Position numbers and translations under genes: made by a program. From Geobacillus subterraneus (GTDB lineage: Bacteria; Bacillota; Bacilli; Bacillales; Anoxybacillaceae), in assembly GCF_001618685.1 (NCBI RefSeq), contig NZ_CP014342.1:124001-188000 (forward strand): a stretch of DNA of 64,000 bases, written 5' to 3'. Below the pieces are notes generated by a model that had not been told where the DNA came from, did no database searches, and worked only from the letters and a program-made list of their open reading frames with translations. Below, in pieces: positions 25,444 through 33,623 of this stretch. How positions within the stretch are numbered: the stretch's first letter is position 1; each line of letters starts with the position of its first letter.

Positions 25444-26812
25444 CTGTAGATGAGTATTTTTCATTACAGTAATTTCCATTCCCTAAGAGACAAACAGGGG
25501 ACCCCTTAGGCGACATGGAGCTGTTTTTTGATCACATCAATGGGAATATCTTGCTTTGCGGCGTCATAGATGAACTCGACGACGCTGTGCCCTTTCCGAG
25601 ACCGAAGAAGCTCCAGGCCGGAAGAGATGTCTTGTTGAGATTCCGCGATGCTGTATACGCAGGCTAACAGCACCACGACCCAATACCGTTTCACCGCCCG
25701 AACGTGGCGAACACGGTACCCATCGAGCTTCAGCTGGTCTTTTGCCTGCCGGAAAAAGCATTCGATCGTCCAGCGCTGGGCATAGTAACGCAAGATGTCT
25801 TCGTCACTCAGCTCCCGGTCGGTGCTCAATATGACATGGAGATGATCCGGCGTCATCGGTTGATCCGCCTTCCAAGCCAGCAGCACCACCGCGTCATCAA
25901 GACCGTTGAGCGCGCCTTCGTAGCGGTAGACACGATAGCGCTCGTTCCCCACCGTGACGAGGCGGGTGTCGTTTGGCTCGATATAGCGGGCAAACTCCTT
26001 CGCTTGGATGGCGATACCTTTCGGGTAGAGAATCCGGTTCGTCTTGAGCATGGCGATGACATGGAATCCTTGTTTCAGACAGGCTTCGATGAGCGCTTGG
26101 GACGGATACCATGAATCCACGAGCACATACACCGGCTGAGCCCGCTTCCCCTTGAGCGAGGAAAGCATCTCGATCGCCAGGTCGATTTTGCTTCTTCCCG
26201 ATGTCTTGTCATACAGACGAAAGGCGAACGGAAACGCTTGCGTGAAGGTGTGCACCATCAGCCAAACAAGCGAATGCCCCCAGACCAATTGATGATCGCT
26301 GTGAGAGAAATGCCAGTCACACCCTTGAATGGCGTGCGTTGCCCGTGACGAAGGCTTCGTTTTTTGGCAAATGGTATCATCAATCGAAAGGAACAGGGGT
26401 TGATTCGTCCGTTTGGCCAGGCGTTCGATCTGGCGAAGAACCCACTCCTGAAGCTTCTCAAGCAGTTTTTCCTCGTTCCAAGGGCTTTTCGTGAAAAAGT
26501 GGCTGAGCGTGGTTCGATGATTCGGATGAAAACTCCAGTACCGGACATCCGTCAATGTCCCCGAACATCCCTTGGTCGTCAAGGCGTCGACAAGATGAAC
26601 GAGATGCTTGATGACCGGCTTCGAGAAATAAAGCGCCAATCCCAGCGTCATGAAAAACTTGTGGATTCCTTGATGATGTGCTAATCTATTCATGAGACAT
26701 GAACCTCCTTGTGGGTAGTTGGTAGCACATCTATTCTAACCAAGGAATCGGGTTCATGTCTCCTTTTTTGTTTAGTTTGTAAATTTATGTTAGCAAATTT
26801 GCTCATCTACAG
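25444..26812 (-). mobile_element. IS701-like insertion sequence, intact copy 1
   Basis: A 1369-bp element with terminal inverted repeats CTGTAGATGAG (25444) and CTCATCTACAG (ending 26812). It is flanked by a 7-bp direct repeat TTATTAA (25437-25443 and 26813-26819). One transposase gene is on the minus strand. It is the same length as, and nearly identical to, the copy at 40951-42319, so transposition is recent. Family assignment (IS701, IS4 superfamily) comes from the transposase; the 7-bp target duplication is longer than the 4 bp usual for IS701, so the family is provisional. Confidence 0.88.
25506..26693 (-). CDS. IS701-like transposase (DDE)
   Basis: Transposase of 395 residues, intact. 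Candidate catalytic residues: Asp in FLSIDDTICQKTKPS, Asp in YVLVDSWYPSQAL and Glu in QRWTIECFFRQAKDQL. It cuts and rejoins the ends of its own element. It differs from copy 2 at only two positions near the N-terminus that I can see (HKFFMT versus HKFLMT; KGCSGT versus KGFSGT). Confidence 0.92.
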   Translation of the reverse strand: MNRLAHHQGIHKFFMTLGLALYFSKPVIKHLVHLVDALTTKGCSGTLTDVRYWSFHPNHRTTLSHFFTKSPWNEEKLLEKLQEWVLRQIERLAKRTNQPLFLSIDDTICQKTKPSSRATHAIQGCDWHFSHSDHQLVWGHSLVWLMVHTFTQAFPFAFRLYDKTSGRSKIDLAIEMLSSLKGKRAQPVYVLVDSWYPSQALIEACLKQGFHVIAMLKTNRILYPKGIAIQAKEFARYIEPNDTRLVTVGNERYRVYRYEGALNGLDDAVVLLAWKADQPMTPDHLHVILSTDRELSDEDILRYYAQRWTIECFFRQAKDQLKLDGYRVRHVRAVKRYWVVVLLACVYSIAESQQDISSGLELLRSRKGHSVVEFIYDAAKQDIPIDVIKKQLHVA

Positions 26813-26882
26813 TTATTAAAATTTTTGTGTAGTGATTTTTAAAAGAAATTATATTTTACACAACAGTGGGGAATAAATTGGT

Positions 26883-27995
26883 ATGGAAAAAATACCCTTT
26901 ATGAAACCTAATCTAGTAACATTTCAGTCATATAAAAAATATATCCAAGAAATAGATAAATCGAAAATTTATACTAACTATGGTCCATTAAATAATAAAT
27001 TTGAAGAAAGGATACTGAGTGAATATTTCGATAATGTAGGAGCAGTAACGACTGTTAGTAATGCTACATTAGGACTAATTTTGGCTATTTCTGAAATGAA
27101 ACGCCCTAAAGGAAAATATGCGGTTATGCCCAGCTTTACATTTTCTGCGACTCCCTTAGCCGCTATGTGGTGTGGTTTAGAGCCTTATTTTATTGATATA
27201 AATGAAGATGATTGGTTTATGAATCAGGAGCAGTTGGAAGAAGTTTTAAATCAATTAGGGGATGAAGTGGCTGTTGTTGTGCCATATGCTACGTTTGGTA
27301 ACTATTTAGATCTTTCATACTATCAAAAGTTGCATGAGTCAGGAATACCAGTAGTTTTAGATGCTGCTCCTTGTTTCGGAACGACTTATAATGGACAACA
27401 TATTGGTCAAGGATTTAAGGGAGCCATAGTTTTTAGTTTTCATGCAACAAAATCTTTTGGAATTGGTGAAGGTGGATTAGTTTATAGCCAGGATGAAGAA
27501 TTAATAAAAAACATAAGAACCGCTGCTAATTTTGGTTATTATGGTAAAAGAGAGTCTATTACATTAGGAATTAATGCAAAAATGTCGGAGTATTTTGCAG
27601 CGATTGGATTAGCTACACTTGATGTGTATAAAGAAAAAATTTTAAAACGGGAACAACTTTATAATGTTTACTTAGAAGAAATAACAAATGTAGGTTTATT
27701 GGAACAAGGATGGCAAGTTCAAAAAACAAGAGGGAAAATACCGTTTCAGTTTTTCTCCATTCTTTGTCCTGAGGATGAATTTAATACATATTATTTAAAA
27801 AAATTGGAAGAAAAAAGCATCCAGGCTGTTTCATATTTTTCACCTGCCTGTCATCAGCAAAAACAATTTTTAAATTGTCCTCATTCTACTCTTTCTGTAA
27901 CTGATGAACTTACAAAACGAGTATTAAGTCTTCCATTTTGGGAAGATATGAGTAGAGATATTGTTAGATACATTGTAAGTTCACTAATTTCTTAA
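26883..27995 (+). CDS. DegT/DnrJ/EryC1-family PLP aminotransferase
   Basis: Sugar aminotransferase-type protein of 370 residues. KIYTNYGPLNNKFEERI, VPYATFGNYLD and VVLDAAPCFGT precede the PLP lysine in FSFHATKSFGIGEGG (Lys190). These enzymes transfer an amino group to a keto-sugar nucleotide, giving an amino-deoxy sugar such as Fuc3N or Qui3N/4N. With the dTDP-glucose genes next door it may make a dTDP-amino-sugar from the shared 4-keto intermediate (inference). It is 24 nt upstream of rfbA. Confidence 0.85.
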   Translation: MEKIPFMKPNLVTFQSYKKYIQEIDKSKIYTNYGPLNNKFEERILSEYFDNVGAVTTVSNATLGLILAISEMKRPKGKYAVMPSFTFSATPLAAMWCGLEPYFIDINEDDWFMNQEQLEEVLNQLGDEVAVVVPYATFGNYLDLSYYQKLHESGIPVVLDAAPCFGTTYNGQHIGQGFKGAIVFSFHATKSFGIGEGGLVYSQDEELIKNIRTAANFGYYGKRESITLGINAKMSEYFAAIGLATLDVYKEKILKREQLYNVYLEEITNVGLLEQGWQVQKTRGKIPFQFFSILCPEDEFNTYYLKKLEEKSIQAVSYFSPACHQQKQFLNCPHSTLSVTDELTKRVLSLPFWEDMSRDIVRYIVSSLIS

Positions 27996-28019
27996 ATAAT
28001 TTGTAGGAGGATTACTTAA

Positions 28020-28775
28020 ATGAAAGGCATCATCCTCGCAGGTGGGACAGGCTCCCGCCTTTATCCTCTTACTAAAGTAACGAATAAACATTTGTTGCCA
28101 GTCGGCAAATATCCGATGATTTACCATGCAATTTATAAACTGAAAGAGGCTAATATTACTGACATTTTAATTGTGACTGGTCGTGAACATATGGGGGATG
28201 TTGTGAATCTTTTAGGCAGTGGTTCTGAATTTGATGTTGAGTTTACATATAAAGTACAGGATCAAGCGGGTGGAATTGCGCAAGCATTAGGTTTATGTGA
28301 AGCGTTTGTTGGTAATGATTTAATGACGGTTATTTTAGGGGATAATGTATTTTCTGACAGCATTGTTCCTTATGTTGAAAACTTTAAAAAACAGGCAGCA
28401 GGAGCGAAAATTTTAATTAAAGAAGTTGAGGACCCTGAACGATTTGGCGTTCCTGAACTCGAAGGTAATCGAATTAAGAGTATTGAAGAAAAGCCAAAGA
28501 ATCCGAAAAGCCGTTATGCGGTTACAGGAATTTATATGTATGACGCTAAGGTATTTGACATTATTAAAACGTTAAAGCCGTCCGCACGAGGAGAGTTAGA
28601 AATTACGGATGTGAATAATGCTTACATTGAACGAAATGAACTGACGTATGATATTTTGGACGGATGGTGGACGGATGCCGGTACGCATGCATCCTATTTG
28701 CGGGCCAATGAACTTGCTAAAGATGTCGATTTCGGTAGCTTGTTTAATAAGAATATGAAAATAATTGAAGGATGA
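28020..28775 (+). CDS. rfbA: Glucose-1-phosphate thymidylyltransferase
   Basis: RmlA of the short type (251 residues), first step of dTDP-L-rhamnose synthesis: glucose-1-phosphate plus dTTP gives dTDP-glucose. The signature GGTGSRLYPLTKVTNKHLLPV is at the N-terminus, with QDQAGGIAQAL, VILGDNVF and EEKPKNPKSRYAVTGIY further on. It resembles SpsI of Bacillus. It follows AGGAGG and begins the closely packed block rfbA-rfbC-rfbB-rfbD. Confidence 0.92.
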   Translation: MKGIILAGGTGSRLYPLTKVTNKHLLPVGKYPMIYHAIYKLKEANITDILIVTGREHMGDVVNLLGSGSEFDVEFTYKVQDQAGGIAQALGLCEAFVGNDLMTVILGDNVFSDSIVPYVENFKKQAAGAKILIKEVEDPERFGVPELEGNRIKSIEEKPKNPKSRYAVTGIYMYDAKVFDIIKTLKPSARGELEITDVNNAYIERNELTYDILDGWWTDAGTHASYLRANELAKDVDFGSLFNKNMKIIEG

Positions 28776-28781
28776 ACCCAT

Positions 28782-29345
28782 ATGAGGATTATTCAAACCG
28801 AATTGGATGGAGCGATTATATTTGAGCCTATCGTACATAAAGATGAGCGTGGTTTTTTTATGGAAAGTTATAATGAACAAACATTTCGTCAATTAGGTTT
28901 CGATCTCCGATTTGTGCAAGATAACCATTCTCTTTCCGTAAAAGCGGGAACGATTCGTGGATTGCACTATCAACTAAATCCAAAAGCCCAAACAAAACTT
29001 GTTCGTGTTACCCGCGGTGCGATTTATGATGTGATCGTTGATATTCGGAAAGGTTCACCGACGTTTGGAAAATGGCAAGGCTTTATTTTGAGTGCGGACA
29101 ATAAACGACAATTGTTAGTTCCTAAAGGATTCGCACACGGTTTTTGTACATTGGTAGAGAACACAGAAGTTCAATATAAAGTCGACGAATATTATTCACC
29201 TGAGCATGATCGGGGAATTCTTTGGAATGATCCGGCGTTAGGGATTGATTGGCCAGTAACTGATCCTATTCTTTCGGAAAAAGATGCAAATCATCCATTG
29301 TTAGCGGATGCAGAAATTAATTTTGTGTGGGAGAGAACTCTATGA
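28782..29345 (+). CDS. rfbC: dTDP-4-dehydrorhamnose 3,5-epimerase
   Basis: RmlC cupin of 187 residues that epimerises C3 and C5 of dTDP-4-keto-6-deoxyglucose. Signatures: DERGFFMESYNEQTFRQLG, FVQDNHSLSVKAGTIRGLHYQ with the catalytic His, and PKGFAHGFCTL. It starts 6 nt after rfbA and overlaps rfbB by 4 nt. Confidence 0.93.
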   Translation: MRIIQTELDGAIIFEPIVHKDERGFFMESYNEQTFRQLGFDLRFVQDNHSLSVKAGTIRGLHYQLNPKAQTKLVRVTRGAIYDVIVDIRKGSPTFGKWQGFILSADNKRQLLVPKGFAHGFCTLVENTEVQYKVDEYYSPEHDRGILWNDPALGIDWPVTDPILSEKDANHPLLADAEINFVWERTL

Positions 29346-30355
29346 ATCTTTTAGTAACTGGCGGAGCAGGTTTTATCGGTAGCAATTTTGTGCATTATAT
29401 GTTGAATAAATATCCTGAATATAAAATCGTTAATTACGACTTGTTAACTTATGCTGGTAATTTGGAAAATTTGAAAGATATTCAAGAAAATCCACAGTAT
29501 GTCTTTATTAAAGGTGATATTAGAAACTATCAACTCGTTGATTATATTGTAAAGTTTCATCATATTGATGTGATTGTTAATTTCGCTGCTGAATCGCATG
29601 TGGATCGCAGTATTTCTGACCCAAATATTTTTGTTAAAACAAATGTATTGGGGACTCAGGTATTGTTGGATGTCGCGAAGGCGAACAATATCCAAAAATA
29701 TGTTCAAATTTCTACCGATGAAGTGTATGGCAGTTTAGGAGATACAGGGTATTTTACCGAAGAAACGCCGCTTGCTCCAAACAGCCCTTACTCAGCAAGT
29801 AAGGCTAGTGCAGATTTGCTTGTAAGGGCATATCGTGAAACATATGGATTAAATGTGAATATTACACGTTGCTCGAATAACTATGGACCATACCATTTTC
29901 CTGAAAAGCTAATCCCTTTAATCATAACAAACGCATTAGAAGGAAAAGAGCTTCCTATTTACGGTGATGGTCAACATATTCGTGATTGGCTTCATGTTGA
30001 AGACCACTGTACCGCTATTGATTTAGTTATTCATAAAGGAAAGCCCGGAGAAGTATATAATATCGGCGGGCATAATGAGCGGACAAATGACGAAATAGTC
30101 CATTTAATTGTTGAAAAACTTGGGGTTTCAAAGTCGTTAATTAAATATGTAAGCGATCGCCCAGGGCATGACCGTCGCTATGCAATCGATCCTACAAAAA
30201 TTATGACAGAACTCGGATGGAAACCACAATATACGTTTGACAAGGGAATTGAGGAAACGATTCAATGGTATATCAATAATAAAGATTGGTGGAAACGCAT
30301 TAAGTCCGGAGAGTACATGGCTTATTATCAAAAGCAATATGGTGAAAGAGAATGA
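29342..30355 (+). CDS. rfbB: dTDP-glucose 4,6-dehydratase
   Basis: RmlB of 337 residues, an extended short-chain dehydrogenase that makes dTDP-4-keto-6-deoxyglucose. NAD-binding GGAGFIGSNFV is at residues 7-17. FAAESHVDRSI, STDEVYGSL and the catalytic YSASK follow; CSNNYGPYHFPEKLIPL completes the active site. The ATG at 29342 overlaps the rfbC stop codon (ATGA). Confidence 0.94.
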   Translation: MNLLVTGGAGFIGSNFVHYMLNKYPEYKIVNYDLLTYAGNLENLKDIQENPQYVFIKGDIRNYQLVDYIVKFHHIDVIVNFAAESHVDRSISDPNIFVKTNVLGTQVLLDVAKANNIQKYVQISTDEVYGSLGDTGYFTEETPLAPNSPYSASKASADLLVRAYRETYGLNVNITRCSNNYGPYHFPEKLIPLIITNALEGKELPIYGDGQHIRDWLHVEDHCTAIDLVIHKGKPGEVYNIGGHNERTNDEIVHLIVEKLGVSKSLIKYVSDRPGHDRRYAIDPTKIMTELGWKPQYTFDKGIEETIQWYINNKDWWKRIKSGEYMAYYQKQYGERE

Positions 30356-31212
30356 GTAAACAAAAAATATTAGTTACTGGTGCGAAAGGGCAATTAGGCA
30401 CAGAAATGGTCAAATTGTTAAAAGACATGGAATATGAAGTATATGGATATGGACGAGCAGAACTCGATATAACGGATTTTCAGCAAGTGAAAAGTGTTAT
30501 TGACCATATCCATCCTAATGTTGTTATTCACACTGCTGCCTATACAAAGGTAGATGCAGCAGAGTCCAAACCAGATCAAGCATTTTTAGTGAATGCATAC
30601 GGAACAAGAAACATAGTCGTAGCGTCAGAACATATAGGTGCTAAGTTGGTTTATATAAGTACCGATTATGTGTTTGACGGCACCGCAAACGTACCTTATA
30701 ACGAGTTTGCTGTTACGAATCCGATAAGCGTATATGGAAGAAGTAAACTAGCTGGTGAACATTTTGTAAGAGACTTTCACTCTAAATTTTTTATTATTCG
30801 AACATCGTGGGTTTACGGGAAACATGGAAATAATTTTGTGAAAACAATGTTAAAACTTGCACAAGAACAAAAAGAATTGTTTGTCGTTGATGATCAAATT
30901 GGATGTCCAACTTATGCAGTTGATTTAGCTAGCTGCATTTTTCAACTTATTCAGACTGAAAAATATGGAGTCTACCATATTTCTAATTCAGGCCATTGCT
31001 CTTGGTATGAATTTGCCAAAGCCATTTTCGAAGAGGCTAATGTTAATATAGTAGTTAATCCATGTAAAACAAAAGATTATCCAAGACCTGCTCAACGCCC
31101 TCCGTATTCTGTATTAGATCATATGGCTCTACGATTAAATGGCTTTAAGGAATTAAGGCATTGGCGAGAGGCGTTAAAGGAATTTATTAAAGTTTATGGG
31201 ATGAAACCTTGA
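30352..31212 (+). CDS. rfbD: dTDP-4-dehydrorhamnose reductase
   Basis: RmlD of 286 residues, which reduces the 4-keto group to give dTDP-L-rhamnose. N-terminal GAKGQLGTEMVKLL, then VIHTAAYTKVDAAE, STDYVFDG, and YGRSKLAGE with the catalytic Tyr-Lys pair. It overlaps rfbB by 4 nt and its stop codon overlaps the TTG start of a truncated glycosyltransferase. With all four rml genes present, the pathway to dTDP-L-rhamnose is complete here. Confidence 0.94.
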   Translation: MSKQKILVTGAKGQLGTEMVKLLKDMEYEVYGYGRAELDITDFQQVKSVIDHIHPNVVIHTAAYTKVDAAESKPDQAFLVNAYGTRNIVVASEHIGAKLVYISTDYVFDGTANVPYNEFAVTNPISVYGRSKLAGEHFVRDFHSKFFIIRTSWVYGKHGNNFVKTMLKLAQEQKELFVVDDQIGCPTYAVDLASCIFQLIQTEKYGVYHISNSGHCSWYEFAKAIFEEANVNIVVNPCKTKDYPRPAQRPPYSVLDHMALRLNGFKELRHWREALKEFIKVYGMKP

Positions 31213-31348
31213 TAACATTAGCGTTAGTCATGATTGTAAAAAATGAAGAACGGAATCTTAGCCGCTGTCTGCAAAGTGTCAAAGATATTGTCGATGAGCT
31301 GGTTATTGTAGATACAGGATCTACAGATCGCACAAAGGAAATAGCATA
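31209..31348 (+). pseudogene. N-terminal fragment of a family 2 glycosyltransferase, cut by an IS
   Basis: From TTG 31209 the frame reads LITLALVMIVKNEERNLSRC, then VDELVIVDTGSTDRTKEIA, the same opening as the glycosyltransferase at 16121. After about 46 residues it runs into the CTGTAGATGAG end of an IS701-like element at 31349. No downstream remainder is seen in the window, so the gene was disrupted and its 3' part lost. It was the last gene of the rml operon. Confidence 0.85.
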
Positions 31349-31824
31349 CTGTAGATGAGCATTTTTCATTACAATAATTTCCATGGTTAGAGAGACAAAC
31401 AGGGCACCCCTTACGCGATACGGAGCTGTTTTTTGATCACATCAATGGGAATCTCTTGCTTTGCAGCGTCATAAATGAACTCGACGACGCTGTGGTCTTT
31501 CCGCGACCGAAGAAGCTCCAGCCCGGTGGAGAGGTTTTGTCGGGATTCGGCGATGCTGTACACGCAGGCCAACAGCACCACCGCCCAATACCGTTTCACC
31601 GCCCGAATGTGGCGAACGCGGTATCCATCCAGCTTCAGTTGATCTTTCGCCTGCCGGAAAAAGCACTCGATCGTCCAGCGCTGGGCGTAGTAACGCAAGA
31701 TGTCTTCGTCCCCGAGTTCCCGGTCGGTGCTCAAGATGCAATGAAGATGTTCCGGCGCCATCGGCTGATCCGCCTTCCAAGCCAGCAGCACCACCGCGTC
31801 ATCGAGGCCATGGATGGCCCCATA
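31349..31824 (-). mobile_element. Truncated IS701-like element, copy 3
   Basis: The left inverted repeat CTGTAGATGAGC at 31349 is followed by sequence parallel to the first 480 bp of the intact copies but clearly diverged. The transposase C-terminus (from YGAIHGLDDAVVLLAWKADQ to KKQLRIA, stop at 31411) remains in frame, with the Glu of QRWTIECFFRQ. The N-terminal two-thirds and the right end are missing, replaced by the left end of an IS21-type element at about 31825. Confidence 0.85.
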
Positions 31825-32600
31825 TGTTTAGTGCAAAATGAAAGTACAGAGTTCTGCAACAAAAAAGTGCAGAGCTTCATGGCATAAAAAAAGGCTTGCC
31901 AGCTCCTAAAATTCCCTCTACTGTTAAGGTTGTGAAGAACAAAACAGTGGAGGTAAAGAAAGGATGCTAGCAATGCCTGAAATTCATCATATCAAACATT
32001 TGCGTGAAAAGAAAGGGTTATCGCTTTCCGAAATTGTCCGCAGGACGGGATTTAACTGGAGAACAGTCAAGAAATATGCGGATGGAGACATTTCGGTCAG
32101 ACAAAAAATAAAGAGAAAACGGGGAATGATGGAGGAAGAAGGATACGGTCAAATCATTGATGACTGGCTGGAGGAGGACGCCAAACTGCCAAGAAAACAA
32201 CGGCGGACAAGCAAGAAGATGTACGAACAATTAAAGCAGGAACATGGCTTTAAAGGGTCTTATCGAACGGTTTGCGCCTACGTTCAAAAACGAAGACCTC
32301 AGCTTAAGCTGGAGAAGGAACGGCGTTACGAGAGGCTGGAACACCCTCCGGGGGAAGCGCAGGTGGATTTCGGCACCATGTCCGTTGTGACGAAGGAAGG
32401 AAAAGAGGAAGACCGATCAATTCTGATTTTGAGCTTTCCGTACAGCAACGCCGCGTATGCGTATCCATTGCCGGCGGAAAACAGCGAATGTTTTCTTTAC
32501 GGGCTCACTCAGCTGTTTCGCCAAGCCGGAGGCGTCCCGAGAAAACTGCGCATCGACAATTTGGCGGCGGCGGTGGTTTCGATTCGAAAAGGAGGTACCG
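31825..32600 (+). mobile_element. IS21-family element, left part only
   Basis: It begins TGTTTAGTGCAAAATGAAAG. Related short repeats (GTACAGAGTTCTGCA and GTGCAGAGCTTCATGGC) follow at 31850-31882, the multiple transposase-binding repeats typical of IS21 ends. The istA gene starts but is cut at about 32600. No istB or right end is present. It was probably inserted into the IS701-like copy and later deleted. Confidence 0.75.
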
Positions 32601-32617
32601 TCAAGAATTTTGTGTAA
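31964..32617 (+). pseudogene. istA: IstA transposase of an IS21 element, C-terminally truncated
   Basis: 217 residues remain of about 400-500. The N-terminal helix-turn-helix reads LREKKGLSLSEIVRRTGFNW. The integrase domain has the first catalytic Asp in GEAQVDFGTM and the second in PRKLRIDNLAAAVV, but the Glu region is lost. The frame runs on a few codons past the break (GGTVKNFV) to a chance stop codon. It is probably inactive. Confidence 0.85.
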
Positions 32618-32745
32618 TGTAAGATAGATAGAGGGATCTCTGAATAGATAGGGTACTCCTTTCTCTGGAATGTGTTATGGCTAAATCAGAGAATACCCTA
32701 CCTTTTTTCTTTTGGTCTAGCAAAATGCTTTACACAAACTTTTAT
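32601..32745. repeat. Inverted-repeat remnant, possibly internally deleted IS ends
   Basis: TCAAGAATTTTGTGTAATG at 32601 and GCTTTACACAAACTTTTAT (32727-32745) are imperfect inverted copies. Inside is a second inverted pair, TAGGGTACTC and GAATACCCTA. There is no coding capacity. This could be the fused two ends of an IS256-like element or a MITE; the family is a guess. Confidence 0.45.
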
Positions 32746-32862
32746 ACATCATCGGGCTTTGTATACCAAAAAGAAATAGGAGCTGTAATTCAGGTTGAAG
32801 ATTATGAAATATTTCTAAAATTATGAACTGTATTTTATTGTAAGAAAAAATGCAAACCCATA

Positions 32863-32891
32863 AAGACAGTTTTGCTTACTAGTTTTATAAT
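32863..32891 (+). promoter_or_regulatory. Possible sigma-A promoter of darTG
   Basis: AAGACA at 32863-32868, a 17-nt spacer and a perfect TATAAT at 32886-32891, about 85 nt upstream of darT. The -35 is weak. The segment between the IS remnant and this promoter holds no gene. Confidence 0.4.
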
Positions 32892-32977
32892 TTGTCTGTC
32901 GGGCAATGTACGCCATCGATCATTTATGAAATATTTTATTTCCACATATAAAACTAAACAGTAGGGTGTTTGACGTG

Positions 32978-33610
32978 ATGATTTATAAAAAATGGCTCTA
33001 CCATATCACCCACTATAGCAACCTTCCATCGATCCTTTGTCACGGTGGATTAGTGGCAAATAACGTGGCGAAGGTGAAAAGTGTATCGTATGTCAATATT
33101 GCGCATACACGTATACAAGATAGAAGGTTAACCACATTGGTTCCGCTTCCTCCTTATGGCACCTTGCATTATTATGTTCCTTTTTACTTTGCACCTAGGT
33201 CACCGATGTTATATGCTATTAACAAAGGACGTGTAGACGGGTACACAAAAGGACAAGATGAGATTATTTATCTTGTGTCTAGGACAGATGTGATCCATCA
33301 TAGAGGATTAGGTTATGTGTTTACGGATGGGCATGCCATTATGAAATTTACTGATTTTTATAACGATTTAAAGAATTTGGACAAAATCGACTGGAACGTC
33401 ATGCACTCTCAATTTTGGTTTGAAACGGAAGAGGACCCCGATCGGGAAAGAAGAAGGCAAGCGGAGTTTTTAGTGTATCAATTTGTTCCTATTGATATGA
33501 TTTTAGGCATCGGGGTTAAAAATGATAAAATGAAGCAAAAAGTTGAAGAGATTATGTACCAATGTCATTGCCATAAACCGATAGCTGTCCGGCCGCATTG
33601 GTACTACTGA
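32978..33610 (+). CDS. darT: DarT, DNA thymidine ADP-ribosyltransferase toxin
   Basis: DUF4433 family toxin of about 210 residues. It uses NAD+ to ADP-ribosylate thymidine in single-stranded DNA, blocking replication and, in known systems, phage. Features: YHITHYSNLPSILCHGGL at the N-terminus, RIQDRRL, VPFYFAPRSPMLYAI, and RRRQAEFLVYQFVP with the likely catalytic Glu163. ATG 32978 or GTG 32975 fit AGTAGGGTG upstream; an in-frame GTG at 32966 lies within that site. darG follows by 13 nt. It lies next to IS debris, as expected for an acquired defence module. Confidence 0.92.
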   Translation: MIYKKWLYHITHYSNLPSILCHGGLVANNVAKVKSVSYVNIAHTRIQDRRLTTLVPLPPYGTLHYYVPFYFAPRSPMLYAINKGRVDGYTKGQDEIIYLVSRTDVIHHRGLGYVFTDGHAIMKFTDFYNDLKNLDKIDWNVMHSQFWFETEEDPDRERRRQAEFLVYQFVPIDMILGIGVKNDKMKQKVEEIMYQCHCHKPIAVRPHWYY

Positions 33611-33623
33611 AGGAGGTGACGCA

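Noticed and set aside
32618-32862. Extra defence gene upstream of darT
   Set aside because: No reading frame or start signal; only the inverted-repeat remnant and AT-rich sequence.
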